Below, in pieces: positions 44,791 to 57,275 of a stretch of DNA of 64,000 bases. Below the pieces are notes generated by a model. That model did no database searches and was not told the origin of the DNA. It was given only the letters and a program-made list of their open reading frames with translations. Each line of letters starts with the position of its first letter. Position 1 is the stretch's first letter. The translations under genes and the position numbers were made by a program. Source of the stretch: Akebia trifoliata (lineage: Eukaryota; Streptophyta; Magnoliopsida; Ranunculales; Lardizabalaceae); assembly GCA_017979445.1 (NCBI GenBank), contig CM030717.1, positions 20,943,288-21,007,287 on the forward strand, written 5' to 3'.

Positions 44791-47123
44791 ATTTGGTCCA
44801 ATCAATTTCCCTGCTACCCAGTTCAACATCTCCTTTCTCAACCTTTTGCAGTTTTTTTCAAAAAAAATAATAAAATGAAAAGAAATTGCCTTCTTTTTCA
44901 GCCTGACCACCCAACCCAAGGGAGGAAATAAATTCGAACTACGTTTTGGTCTGATCCCAAAAATCTAGGGTACATATACAACCTGAGAAGTTACTTCAAG
45001 CTCGACCGCGTCAAAAAAAAATATATATTCCCCTACAAAGAGACAAAGAAAAATTCAAAAAAAAAAAAGATATTGTTAAAATGGGAAAGAAAATTCAAAG
45101 AAAAGAAAAGTTTAAATGAAATACCACACAAAGGGCATTCAGGTTTTAAGTCTAAAACTTCATTTCTTTCTATTCCCAATCCTAAGCTTATCTATTGAAG
45201 TCCTCATAAGACAGTGCGAAAAAGTCAAAGAAGATAACAAAGCATAATCAGGCAGTAACTCCAGAAGTTCTAAAGGGAAGAAAAAAAATCTTGCTAGGTT
45301 GAAAACCTGAAAGGGTGACTTAGGCAAAAATTAAGGCAAATTCGCAAGGTTAAATATTTGAAAAGACAACCTTCGCAACAATCAGAACAAAGAAAAAAAA
45401 AACCTACTAGGTTGAAAACCTAAAAGGGCCACTTAGGCAAAAATTAAGGCAAGCTCACAAGGTTGAAAATCCGAAATGACGACCTTGGCAACAATCAGAG
45501 TAAAGAAAAAAGGAAAAAATTTCGTAAACTCGCTAAATCGAAAACCCAAAAAAGGTGATCTAGGTAAAAGCTAGAGCATGCTCATTTGATTGAAAACCTG
45601 AAAAAACAATCTAGGCAAAAGTTAGAGCGACAAAAAAAAATCTCCATTGAGTTAAAAATATGAAAAGGTGGTTTAAGTCGAAATATCAAAGTCCAAATGA
45701 CCAAACTTCAATACCCAGCTTAACCCAGGCAAAGACTCAAAAATCACGAGTATCTTGTCTAGATTGATCTAAAAAATTTCGCTTCCCTGAGTGAACCAAG
45801 AGGAAGAATGATGAATTCTATGATAAATCTTAAGAGAAAATATTTTGTTCTTTTGAGCTCGACACAAAAATTTTAATTTAAAAAGTCAAAATTAAAAGTT
45901 AAACCTTTACTATACTTGTGGTAATCAAAGATTTCAAACCTTCATGACAAGGGGCATTCTCCTTTTCTAAAGCGTGTTTTCCCCTTTACACTAGGGGCAT
46001 TTGTTTTTTCAAATTGTGTGCAATTATCTCCAATGCAATGTTCCTTGTCAAACTAGGTTCATTTTATTCTCAAACTTGATCAATTTCAATCCTAAAGGAT
46101 AATGGTAACCCTGAATTAAAGGTTACCCTCTTGATAGTAATTTTTGAAAATCGTTGAAGTTCAAAGGAAGTTAAAATGTTGGCCTGAGATTTATAAAAAA
46201 AAATTCTGAAAAACCCCTGAGGTTCAAGCAGAAGTGTTTCTGGTCTCACATTTTGTTTTGCCCAAAGAATAGTTCATTACCCTTTCATCTAGAATATGTA
46301 GAGTAGGACATTCAATCTTTCTCAGGCTTTTCTGAGGTTTTTCTTAGATTTTGCTTAACCTGCTGGGATTTTTCTCAAATTTTGCTCAGACCTATTGAGA
46401 TTTTTCTCAGATTTTGCTTAAGACTATATGAAGATTTTTTCTCAGATTTTGCTCAAACTTTGTTGAGATTTTTCTTAGATTTTACTCAGACCCCGTTGAG
46501 ATTTTTTTCTCAGGCCCCGCTGAGATTTTTTCTCAGACTCCGCTGAGATTTGTTCTCAGATTTTGCTCAGACCCCACTGAGATTTTGCTCAGACCCTGCT
46601 GAGATTTTTTTCTCAGATTTTACTCAGAACTCGCTAAGATTTTTCTTAGACCCATTAAGATTTTTTCTTAGATTTTACTCAGACTTTGCTCAAATTTTGC
46701 TTAGATTTTACTCAAACTTTACCTAGATTTTTCTTAAGATCTTTTACTCAGTTATTTCACTCAATTTTTGCATCTTTTTAAGTTCGTCATCCTCTCATCA
46801 TGAATCCGCAAAATAGGGGCGCACCTTTTCAAAGTCATCATTACACTATTGCACACACGTGTACATTTATTACATTTGCACTAGTAGGGAAGAATTTTAT
46901 AAAATTCAAGGATCTGACGCTGTTAATTAGAGCTCACACTTAATGACCTGATAACTTTTAGTTCTGGAAGAGTTTTTACCCTCAAAGATCCGAATGTCCC
47001 GACGAATTACTGAATCAAACATCAAAATGAACTGTCACTAGCTTTGGCATACGAATATTGTACTATCTACCAAAGTAGATTTGCCATCTAGTTTACTTCA
47101 ACTTTCTGTCAAAGAGGGACATC
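44791..47123 (+). other. T5 post-integrase 3' region
   Basis: Non-coding. It includes a roughly 125-bp array at 45290-45640 (AGGTTGAAAACCTGAAAGGG, TTAGGCAAAAATTAAGGCAA), a minisatellite at 46310-46745, and a terminal part (46890-47123) matching T1 13021-13250 in inverted sense: TCAAGGATCTGACG, GTCACTAGCTTTGGCAT. The tract CAAAGAGGGACATC (about 47110-47123) is the polypurine tract. Confidence 0.72.
46310..46745 (+). repeat. T5 minisatellite (TTTCTCAGATTTTGCTCAGA)
   Basis: About eleven degenerate units of 35-42 bp alternating CTCAGATTTTGCTCAGAC and CCGCTGAGATTTTT. CTCAG and CTGAG within each unit form short inverted pairs. Confidence 0.85.
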
Positions 47124-48636
47124 TATAAACATCTCATTTTTGCACTCACTTAATTAATCAACTCGTCAATTCAATTGCGACAGTTCCCAATGATGGATAA
47201 ATATTTCAATATTTTAATTTGTTACTAGATGTATTTTTAAAGCTCGGATGAGATATTTCAAGCAAGCAAAACTTTAGAAATCATGCTACACTAGGAAAAT
47301 ATGACCCCAAAAACATAAAAATCATCATTTTGAAACAAAAAAAAGCTTTACAAGAAAAATCATAAAAAATGACCAACTTCCAAAACACCTTTGACATCCC
47401 TAAAGCCTACATTACCTCAGAAAAATCTTTTCGAACACATAAAATAATAAATTAAAACCAAATAAGTTCACCAATTTTGATAAAATTACGAAAAGACCCA
47501 TCATAGGCTACACAATCATTTCACGTCAAAAACCCATAAGTGACACAAACTGATACTCTCATTAAAATACTTATGAAAAATTGATTCCAAAGCATTTTGA
47601 AACGTCGAAGAACAACTTATCAACGTAAAAGTCCTCTTTGAGGGCAAAACGATCATTTTCAACCCTAAAATTCAAATTTTTGAAACTAATAATTAAAACA
47701 TTAATTAACATAAAGTGAAATCTTAATAAATCAAATTAAAATTTTTGAACAAATAAAACCAATTAATTAAGCCCACATGCCAAATTTTAAGTGAGACCCA
47801 CATGATATTTAATAAAGAACCCTCTATCGGGGGTTCCAAAGAATTAAAAAAATAATTTAATAAAGAACCCTCTAATGGGGAGTTCTCCAAAAATTAAACA
47901 ATTCTTATATTACGTAAGTCAAAAAAATTCAAAATTCAAAATTCAAATGAAACTTATCTAAAACATTATCATAATCTAATCAACCTAAGAAATTGGTTGG
48001 AGATAGACCTTATCTCTAAGAGATCTAATCCAAATCCTAATATTCACAATGTTCTTTAAAAATGAGTCTCCATCACCTAATTTCAAGGTCAAGAAAAATC
48101 TTAGAAAAGAAAGGTCAAAAACTTTTCCAATACTACCCAAAACCTTAAATCTGAAGCCTCAAGTCCATATCTAAATCCCAAGCCCTAATTTTTTTACCCA
48201 AAAAAAACTCATAAACTCTTAAAAACACCTCAAAAAACTAGTCAAAAGAAGAAAGTCTCATCTCGAATATCAGAGGTAGATTTACCAATGAGATAAAGTG
48301 AAAATATTCACACAAGGAAGGCTTTCCACCAATTTTTTAGAGAATCAACTGTCGCAATCACTTAGGTAAAGGAAGATAACTTTTATTTTATTTTATTTTT
48401 TAGACCATTTTTTACAATGTAAAATTTTTGGAAAAAGTAAAGACCGGCGTTCGTCGAGTGAGATAAGTGTCTAACACCTTCCAATCTCGTAACTTGATTC
48501 CCGTACCCACAATCGTTTTGTAGTTTGGTTTTCTTTATTCTTTTAGACTCCTGTTTCGATTCTTAAACCATAAAACTAAGTGGCAACTTCCAAAAAATAA
48601 AAACAGATCTGCACCTATGGATCGAAGGCGCTTTCA
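47124..48636 (+). repeat. T5 3' LTR
   Basis: Starts TATAAACATCTCATTTTTGC (TG decayed to TA) and ends GAAGGCGCTTTCA, 1513 bp, nearly the same length as the T4 LTR. It keeps GAGACCGGCGTTCGTCGAG near 48440. No PBS follows, as expected for a 3' LTR. The next five bases, ATAGT, are the expected right copy of its target duplication. Confidence 0.85.
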
Positions 48637-50114
48637 ATAGTTTCTCATCCATACTTTTCAAGTGTAATCCATTCCATCAATTTCATAGTCTAGTTCATGT
48701 TAAATGCCAACCTTGAAACTAGGGGCATTTTTGAAAGTCATTGTGACTAAAGTTTTTATGCTTAATTACATGATCAAAAAGGAAAATCTTACTCAAAATT
48801 CTAAAAGTCTAGTGAAGCCCAATGTTATTATGAATCTAGATGCATGATGAGCTAATAAAAATCCAACCTCTCAATCTTTAAGCTTGATAATACCAATGCT
48901 CTAACTAACCCAAGCTCGAGAAGCGTTGTTCTAGTAAATTCGAATCCTAAAAGTGAGACTCCAACTTTTTGAATCATAGAATATGAGTTAAAGAAGCTTC
49001 TAATAAGTTTTTACAAACCTAAGCCCAAAAACACATGGCTCCAATAAGTTCGAGTTCGAGAAATGAGACTCCAACTTATGAACCATAAAATGTGAGTTGA
49101 AATATGATTCTAATAAGTTTCTACAAACCTTAGCTCGAGAAGCATGGCTAAGGTAAGTTCGAGTCCAAGAAACAAGACTCCGATTTTTTTGAATCATAAA
49201 ATATGAGTTAAAGTAGGGTTCTAATAAGTTCCTGCAAACCCAAGCTAGAGAAACGTGGCCCTCTAGTAAGTTCGAGTCTGAGAAACGAGACTCAAACTTT
49301 TTAAATCATAGAATATGATTTAAAATAGAAATCTAATAAGTTCCTACAAACCTTAGTCTGAAAAGTGCGGCTCCAATAAGTTCGAGTCCTTGAAACAGGA
49401 CTCTAATTTTTTTAAATCATGATTTAAAGTAGGATTCTAATAAGTTCTTTCAAACCTTAGCTCAAGAAGCGTGGCTCCAATAAGTTCAAGTCTAATAAAC
49501 GAGACTCCAACTTTTTGGATCATAGAATATGAGTTAAAGTAGGATTTTAATAAATTCTTATACATCTTTGCAAAAAAAATGTGGCTCCCGTAAACTCGAG
49601 TCCAATAAATAAGACTCAAACTTTTCGAACTCCAAAAAAGAATTAAATAAAGCACCTACATCACTAGATTTCAATAATGTTATGACTCCAATTATCTTGT
49701 TGTTCAACTTTACCATAATTTCATATAATATGATTGCTTTCATTGCATAGGTGCACTTCAATTTGAATCATTATTATCAGTGAAGAAGATCTATGGGATC
49801 TAACACTTTTTTAATCAATGAAATTTTTTTCTCAATGATCAGATGGAATACTTCGTAAGTATCACACTATTGCACACACGTGCACTCTCATTACATTTGC
49901 ATTAGTTAGGGAAAATTCTAAAAATTTGAGGATCTAACACCGTTCTACAGTGAGAACTTATGCTCAAGGATCTGACAACCTTTTAGTTCGAGGAGAGTTT
50001 TAGCCTCAGAGATTTGAACTCCCGACGAATTGCTAAAGTAGATTGTAAAATGAGTTGTCACTGACTTTGGCATTCGAATATCACACTATCTACCAAAACA
50101 CCCCTAGAAGCTAT
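48637..50114 (+). mobile_element. T7: Tat 3' region fragment
   Basis: Host of the T5 insertion on one side and of T6 on the other. It matches, in inverted sense, T1 13050-14400: AACTAGGGGCATTTTTGAAAG, the 105-bp array and the end block GGATCTGACAACCTTTTAGTTCGAGGAG. It stops near 50096, about 60 bp before its own polypurine tract would be reached. The T6 LTR starts at 50115. Confidence 0.72.
48956..49640 (+). repeat. Tandem array of about 105-110-bp units in T7
   Basis: About seven units with GAGTCC.AGAAACGAGACTCC, AATCATAGAATATGAGTTAA and TAATAAGTTCCTACAAACC. It is the inverse-orientation relative of 13484-14105. Short open frames on the minus strand (49000-49761) come from the repeat. Confidence 0.85.
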
Positions 50115-52019
50115 TGTAGACACTCCATTTTTACATTTGCCTGATATGGCAATCCGTCACTCAGTTGCTGTGGATTCCTAATTATAAACGCAAATAACTT
50201 GAAAGCATGTGAGAAGCCTCCTTCCAATTCCCTCTGTCTTATAATTTCACTATTTTCTTTCTTCTTGCCACGTGACATAGAATTATGCACGCTTAGGATC
50301 GTTAAACTTTCCACCCAACTTAGCAAGTACATACGCTTAGGTTCGCTACACATTTGGATAACTTAGAAATCTCATTACACTAGAAAAATATGACCTCGAG
50401 ACTTAGAAATAATTAAATTGGGACCAAAAGAAATCTCATGCTAAAATTCACAAAAATCTGAAAAATTCAATCAAATGACGAAAATACCTCTCATAAATTT
50501 TGGACCTCCAAAAACTCTTGAAAGTACCTCCATTGCACTTAGAATGGTATTTCGAGTCTAATAGGACCCAAATCAATGAAATCAAAGAAATTTATGAAAA
50601 ATTACAAAATGACCAAAATGCCCCTTGATGTCCAACTTGCACGTAAAGACTTTGACTCTTAGGAAGATCAAAATAAAACAACCAACTTAAAAAATTTTAA
50701 ATCGAAACGAAAATTCAAATTCAAACGATCAACTTGAAATCTTTAAATTAATCAACCAGTCAACACTTAAATCAAAATCCAATCAATCGATTAACATTAA
50801 ACTTAAAATCCAATTGACCAATTAACATTATAATTAAAATCCAATCGATCAACCAATAAACATTCAGATTAAAATTAAATCGATTGAATAACATTGAAAT
50901 TAAAATTCGATCAACCCATTAACATTAAAGTTAAAATCCAAACAACCAATCAATATTCAAATCAACCAATCAAAATCGAAAGGTGAAACACGACTAACCC
51001 ATCAAATTAAAATTAATCAAATCAAAATTGAAAATTAAAAATTAATTAAGCCATTTAAAATTTTAACTTAATCAATTAATCAAGATTAAAAAATCAAAAA
51101 TTAATCATCAATGATCCATCAATGTTTCATGAGTTGCGAAGCATAGGATCATGATCCCTTCCTTTCTAGACTCAAATAAAGGGAAATATTCTCTCCTTGG
51201 TTCGATCAAAGAAGAAGCAAACATAAAAGGAAAAAAAACAAACAAATAAAAAAGCAAAAAACAAACAAATAAAAGAAGAAAGAGAAAGAATACAAAAAAA
51301 ATTTAGAAACACTGTGATATAAAGGAAAGAGGTCTCTCTCTCTTGAAGGAGGAGACTGACATTCTTTGAGAGGGGCTAACATTCTTGAACCAAGGAGGAA
51401 CAGGCTAACACTCTTGAAACAACAAAAAGGGGAAAAGAGGTCCCTCGTTTTTGGATTTAAAAAAAATGAAAAATAGCAAGAGAATTTGTGGTCTCTTTCT
51501 CTGATTCACGAATGTACAAAAAGCAGTAAAAAGGAAACTTAAAAAGGAGAATAATACAAAGAAAAAAAAGAAAACAAAAACAGCCATCCTAACCTTCCAC
51601 AGTAGCACACCACCTTCATCATCATTCTTCATTCTCTTAATGTCCCTCCTGTTTTGGATAACATCCCCTCACACCTCATTCATCTTCATCAACTCAACAT
51701 TTATTCACGTTCAATCACACTCCCATACAACAATCATCTCCATTGCTCTAGCCAACCTTCCTTAGCCATCTCCAATGTCCTCACCTCACTCCCAGCCACA
51801 TTTATTGACCACCACTCTCTTCTCTTCTTTCTAACTCTTCCCAAGCAGCAGCCATCAACATTATTTTCATCCACGTCACGACATCATTGTCCTCACATTC
51901 ACAATAGACACAACCATTAACGTTCTCGCCTCTTCTTACTTCCAAAATCATTAACACTTTATTCTTCACCTCTTTCACCATTATCAAGTAGTCCTCACGA
52001 TCTCACTATCGTCACAACA
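50115..52019 (+). repeat. T6 5' LTR, 5' portion
   Basis: Starts TGTAGACACTCCATTTTTAC. It includes a minisatellite at about 50750-50990 (AACATTAAAATTAAAATCCAAT-like units of about 40 bp), A/G-rich sequence at 51180-51600 and C/T-rich sequence at 51640-52019. It is interrupted at 52019 by the solo LTR. Confidence 0.7.
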
Positions 52020-53305
52020 TGTGGCGCCCCGCCAAACGCTAACACAATTCCCTATGTCAAATCCCCCGAGGTACTAGGTGGTACCTCGAAATTTCGGCAT
52101 GGTCTCCTCTGTTTATGTTAGCATTCCAAGGCGTTCAACCTGCACCTGATAAACGACATACAATCCTGCATATATACATACAAAATATAATACTAGCGGA
52201 AGCCTATATACATCTAATAACGTACGATAGATCAGAGTGTGGAAGAAGAAATTTATATACAGGATTATACAAATATTCCAAACTGTAACAAAAGTCCTAA
52301 CGCTCATAACAAAATCTATAATACTTTTGGACAAATCGACACCACTAGGGGCTATAACCCTAGTACTCACCAAGTGACAGACTCTGACTGTCTATCTTAC
52401 CTACCAGATGATTCTTACTCGTTTTTTTACACTTGCCTCGCCAAGCTTCGGATCTAAAACTAAAAAAATGAAGAAAGAAAGGGTGAGTAACAATGATTAC
52501 CCAGTAGGGAAGCAAACAATTTTTGTCAATAACCTCTCCTAACATGAATGAATAAACATACTGAATCATTTTAAAATATACAAAATTTTACAGAAGAAAC
52601 TACGATTAACTAGTACATATAGTCAAAGATGTGCAACTAAACATTTTAAAACTGATATTACATCAACCAACAATACTCACTATAGCATTTTCTTTTTATA
52701 CAAATCTAATTGATCAAATAGAAACATTAAACTTGCATTTCATTTTATATATTAAAATAAGATAACATATACATAATACACATGGTGGAGTAGTGGAATT
52801 AGAAAGTTGGGATTCACGACTGGATCGCTCCTAGTTGGGACATGATGTTACAATTCTTTACTGGCTTTTAGTTCCTGATTTTGTGGTCGATCGCTGCATT
52901 TACCTCGTTTGGTTGACCATTTATCCGGCTCAGGCTTGCCATTTGACGTGACCGTAAGCAATGGGTCTCTTTTTTATGTGTCAGAACGTTCGACTACTAT
53001 AGATTGTTAGTGATCACTGACTAATCATCTTCGTCTATGCCTATTAGGCGTACATGTGATTCCCAAATATACAAACCATTCGTATACGACCACCTTTACA
53101 GTACAAGTTTACTGGTAAAGATAGAGAGGAATAAATTCAGATTCCAGTTGTGACTCCACTCTCATACGCGTCTCATACCACGTATGAGCTTGGTAGTCTC
53201 TACCGTACATCCCAGGATAGTACATCACTCCGGATGATATGACGCACTATCCATTCAGGCATTCACAAACTCTTTAACAGCTCACAAAATATATATATAT
53301 ATATA

Positions 53306-53684
53306 GGGTCCCGTTCGCCACCCTTAGTTTTACCACACACTTTAACAAACGCGTTTTGTCTTACATGGGTTAGAAGTTTCGGAATGAGCTGATTTTTGGT
53401 GAGGATGATCTCTATGGTGAGGAGATCATCCTCACCAAAAATCAGCTCATTCCAAAACTTCTAACCCCATCAAAATTGATTTACAAAAAATGGACGGTCC
53501 ACGATTTTTCAACGTGTAAACATGGGGCTAAACATTTCGGAATGGGCTGATTTTTGGGGAGGATGATCTTCTAATCATAGAGATCATCCTCACCAAAAAT
53601 CAGCTCATTCCAAAACTTCTAACCCATGTAGGACAAAAAACGTTTGTTAAAGTGGTGGTAAAACTTAGGGTGCTGAACATTTCC
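53306..53684. mobile_element. Palindromic MITE in a TA microsatellite
   Basis: 379 bp between TA runs. Termini: GGGTCCCGTTCGCCACCCTT at the left and, on the opposite strand from the right, GGAAATGTTCAGCACCCTAA. Both continue AGTTTTACCAC and CTTTAACAAACG, giving TIRs of 45 bp or more with decayed ends. Inside are two long hairpins: 53364-53468 and 53521-53629, both built from TTCGGAATGAGCTGATTTTT-like arms. No transposase is present. The TA repeats hide any target duplication. Confidence 0.85.
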
Positions 53685-53689
53685 TATAT

Positions 53690-53739
<50 letters not shown>
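53685..53739. repeat. (TA)n microsatellite
   Basis: Almost perfect TA run to the right of the MITE; a shorter run (53289-53305) is on its left. Together they are probably one tract split by the MITE. Confidence 0.95.
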
Positions 53740-53742
<3 letters not shown>

Positions 53743-55449
53743 TTCATTTGAAAACAAAAAAGAAATTAACAATACAAGATTAATAATGGATATCCAGTTT
53801 CCTACCATGCAAATGTGGCCAATCGACCTAAAATAAATAACAAAACGAAAAAGTAAACAGCGCCTCGCGCTAACAGAAAGTAAATAAACATGCAACTAGT
53901 AACATTATTCCTAGATATCCGTTCACCAACCTAAACACAACACAACAATGTAAAATGCAGACATCACCCCTCTGGTGTGACTCTGACATTTTACCATTTC
54001 ATACCATTTTTTCCCTTTTTCCAATTTTTATCGTTTTCAATCTTTCAAACAAAATATCTACTTTCTGATATTCATAAACTCAATTTGAGTTCATTGAATA
54101 TTAAATCATTTTTTTTCCAATTATAAAATTCATTTTCATCAATAATATTTAAAAAGTACAATACTTAGATCAAAACAGGGTCCGAGTGGTGCACAGGACC
54201 CAACTGACAGAAATAGCCCGTTGAAATATCCTACCCACGTATAATTTGTTAAAAAATACAATTAAACATATCAAATATGCAAGTTCTGACGTGAATTTGA
54301 AATAATTGATTAAATTATATATTTTTAATAAAAATCTAAATACAATTTTCATAATCTACAATTACTAATAGAAATTGAGAGTTCCTTACAATCTCTATGC
54401 GAAATGATTGAAGCGCGTGCAGGAAAATCAAGGCGAACGACACGAAAATCGAGATGATTCGAAGTTCGAGATGGCTAATTTTTAAATCTAACTTGGTGAT
54501 TTTGAAGATCTCGACGTCGTCATTTTTTCTCCCTTCTGCGATGAAAGACGGTTTGACCCCGAAACAGGTAAAATCCGAGGTCGAAGTTTCGAAACCCCCG
54601 TATATATATATACGACTGATTTTTTATGATACAGGGTGAAAGAGAAAGTGAAATGAAAAGAGGTTGGGTGGATTTTGTAGAGAACGCGGCTGTGGACGTT
54701 TCTCCCTTCTGCGTTGGTAGTCAACGGTGGGGCCGTTTGCGAGGGATCTAAGGTGGAAAATAGAAGAAAAAATGAATTTTTTTTAAAAAAAATGGGTTGG
54801 CTAATTTTGGGTCGTTTAAAACGAAAGTGAATAATGAAAAAATTAAAAAAAATTATTTATATATATCTTAGGACAAAATCGATATTTTGCCTATTGTTTC
54901 GATCGACGATAACTTGACCGTCCGGACTCTAAAACTGACAAATGGATACTCTATTTCGCCTAATTTTTCATTCCGGATTTAATGGTGTGATCAATTTATA
55001 TAAATTCTATCTCTAACAAAAATTTACATTTTTGACCTGAGGTGACCCCTAAAATTGACGTCATTTTCGTTTTTGACGATAATTCAATTTTCTGATCTCC
55101 AAAAATGACAAATAAATGGTCTATGTTCAATAATTTTTCGTCATAAATCCAATGGTGTAATCAAATCTTAATCATTCTTACTCTAACAAAAAGTCATTAT
55201 TTTAGCCTAGTCCGACTCGGTAATCGAGGATTTTGTAATTTATATATTCAGACTTGCATTTGAGCGTGCTTACAGGCTAAAGTATGTTTTTCAATCATTT
55301 TAAATCCAATGGTGAGGTCATATTCTATTAAAAATTATCAGAAACATCCTAAGATTTTACCCCTAAGTCTCACTTTCAAGATTTTCTCAAAATTTCACTA
55401 TTTATTTTTCCTCGAGATACGAATTGAAAACTCAGGGCTTTACACAACA

Positions 55450-57257
55450 CTTCTCCTATCATTTCCCAACGCCCAAAAATCTCTCTATCTCACTCCTACA
55501 CCCCTGAACCCTCTCTATTAGCAGACAAAATAAAGGAATAAAATGGAAGAAAAAAAAACTGATTTTTAACGCTCCCACAACAGTCATCATCTCAACCTCT
55601 TCTTGTATTCTTTGATATCTCACGCTATTTCAAGGCTTTTTGAAGGAATCCAAGCATCCGAAATTATTCGGTGAAGGTAAACTTTTTATTTATTCTTGAT
55701 TTCATAGTTTTTTATTGTTAAATCGACTCGTTGTTTTTTGTGCGCATAAAAGTTTCAAAATTATTTTTTTTAATAATATGCACGTGAGTCGACTCACTGT
55801 TTCTTTGTGCATATAGGAGTTTAAAATCATTTTTTTAATAATATGCGCGTGAGTCGAATCACTGAGTTTTTGTGCACATAAGGGTTTAAAATCGATTTTT
55901 TAATAATGTGGTTGTGAATCAAGTCACTGAGTTTATGTGTGCATGGGGATTCAAAATCGATCATTTTTAAATAATATGCACAAGAGTTGACTCACTGATT
56001 TTTTGTGCACATAGGAAGTGAAATCAAATTTTTTTTAATAAAATGGACACGAGTCGACTCACTGATTTTTTGAGCACATAGGAGGTTTAAAAATCGTTCT
56101 TTTAATAAATGCACGTGATTCGACTCACTGATTTTTGTATGCATTGGAAGCCTAAAATCAAATTTTTCTATAGAATAGACATGTGGGTTGACTCACTGAT
56201 TTTGTGGACATAGGGAAGTGAAAACTTTTTTTTTACTTTTCAAAATGTTGTCAATGAGTCAACTCATTGATTTGTGCGCACGTGGCATTAAAATTGATTT
56301 CATTTTTTCTAAAATATGATCGAACTAATCCATTGATTTTTGGTACCACGTAAGTATTATCAATTGTGAGATTCCACTACGCGAAATTCGAATAATTCAC
56401 GTGGCAAAAATAATTTTTTGAAAAAATCATAGTTGGCTAATTTTGGGGATTTATGGATTTTTAATCGACTTGATGACTTTCTTGAAATCATGATTTTCTA
56501 TTTTTGGAAAATTAATATCTGTAAATTGTTAACTTGAGAAACCCAATATTGATAATTCTCTAATTTGAAAAACCTTTTTTACAAATTTCTAATTTAGGAC
56601 TCTCATATTTGAAAATTTTTTATTTCAGGAAGTTTATGTTTCCCAGTTTCCAATTTTTATAAACTTTCAATTGAGGAAATTTCAAAATTTTAGTTTAGAA
56701 ACTCAATGAATTCTTAAATTAGAAATTTCATATTCCCAATTTTCCATTTTAGAAAATTTTAGCAAATTCTTATTTTAGTCGATTTAGAAAATCTTTGTAT
56801 ATTTGGATTTGTAATCGGAATATTGATACGTGGACTTTGGAGCGTAGGTTGGAATTAAGGTTTTCTCAAATATTTCTATTTTTATGTGAAATTCAAGAAA
56901 TTATGTGATATTTGAGAAGATATTGGCCGTAAGATTCGTTTAGCGCATTCGATATAAATTGATGATGATGGGACCCTAGCTTAACCTTAGTCTTTACCTG
57001 TTGACCGTAAGATAGTTTGGATCATAGTAGAGACCGATCATCTTGATCGGGCGGGTTCGGTACCTAACACCTTTCGAAACCCGTAATCTAACACCTTACC
57101 CATTTTTCTTGCTCATAGACTAGCTCGATCGATTTTAGAGTTATCTTTGGTTCCTAAACCTAAACTAGGGGGCAACTCCTTGTTCCTTAAAAATCCCCAA
57201 TTTACCAATCGGACCTTTATTCACCATTTAGTTGAAAACGGGTCGAGGCGATTTCAA
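55450..57257 (+). repeat. T6 5' LTR, 3' portion
   Basis: Resumes with CTTCTCCTATC, continuing the C/T-rich sequence before the solo LTR. It contains the tandem array at 55720-56330, and the Tat R/U5 phrase GAGACCGATCATCTTGATCGG / GGTACCTAACACCTTTCG (57031-57075). It ends CGATTTCAA at the PBS. Both portions total about 3.7 kb, much longer than the T4/T5 LTR type. Confidence 0.72.
55720..56330 (+). repeat. Tandem array with GAGTCGACTC palindrome
   Basis: About ten units of 60-70 bp, each with a version of GTGAGTCGACTCACTG, then TTTTTGTGCACATAGG and TTTAAAATC. The core is a 14-bp palindrome, exact only in the second unit (about 55786-55799). Confidence 0.88.
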
Positions 57258-57275
57258 TGGTGACTCCACTGGGGA
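57258..57275 (+). other. T6 primer binding site (tRNA-Arg)
   Basis: TGGTGACTCCACTGGGGA differs from the tRNA-Arg complement at two positions, one C-to-T and one G-to-A, both at the expected CpG sites. Confidence 0.88.

Larger units (their letters stand above)
42438..48636 (+). mobile_element. Tat-type deletion derivative T5
   Basis: Leader (cut on the left by T3), short head, integrase, 3' region with tandem repeats, decayed polypurine tract and 3' LTR. It shares with T4 the same head-to-integrase junction, with no PR, RT or RNase H. Its 5' LTR is not in the visible flank. Confidence 0.82.
52020..55444 (+). mobile_element. Solo LTR, 3.4 kb, with CAACA target duplication
   Basis: Begins TGTGGCGCCCCGCC and ends CAGGGCTTTACA, with TG...CA ends. 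It is flanked by CAACA at 52015-52019 and 55445-55449. No coding sequence, PBS or second LTR was found inside, so a solo LTR left by recombination is the simplest reading. The length and wording (for example AGGGTGAGTAACAATGATTA at 52480) suggest a large-LTR chromovirus such as Tekay/Del, but this is inference. It contains the MITE at 53306-53684. The T6 LTR resumes after it. Confidence 0.8.

Noticed and set aside
49000..49761. Several short minus-strand frames with repeated Arg/Tyr-rich text
   Set aside because: They are products of the 105-110-bp tandem array.
51654..51920. 88-codon plus-strand frame
   Set aside because: It is C/T-rich LTR sequence of T6 with no domain, a likely chance frame.
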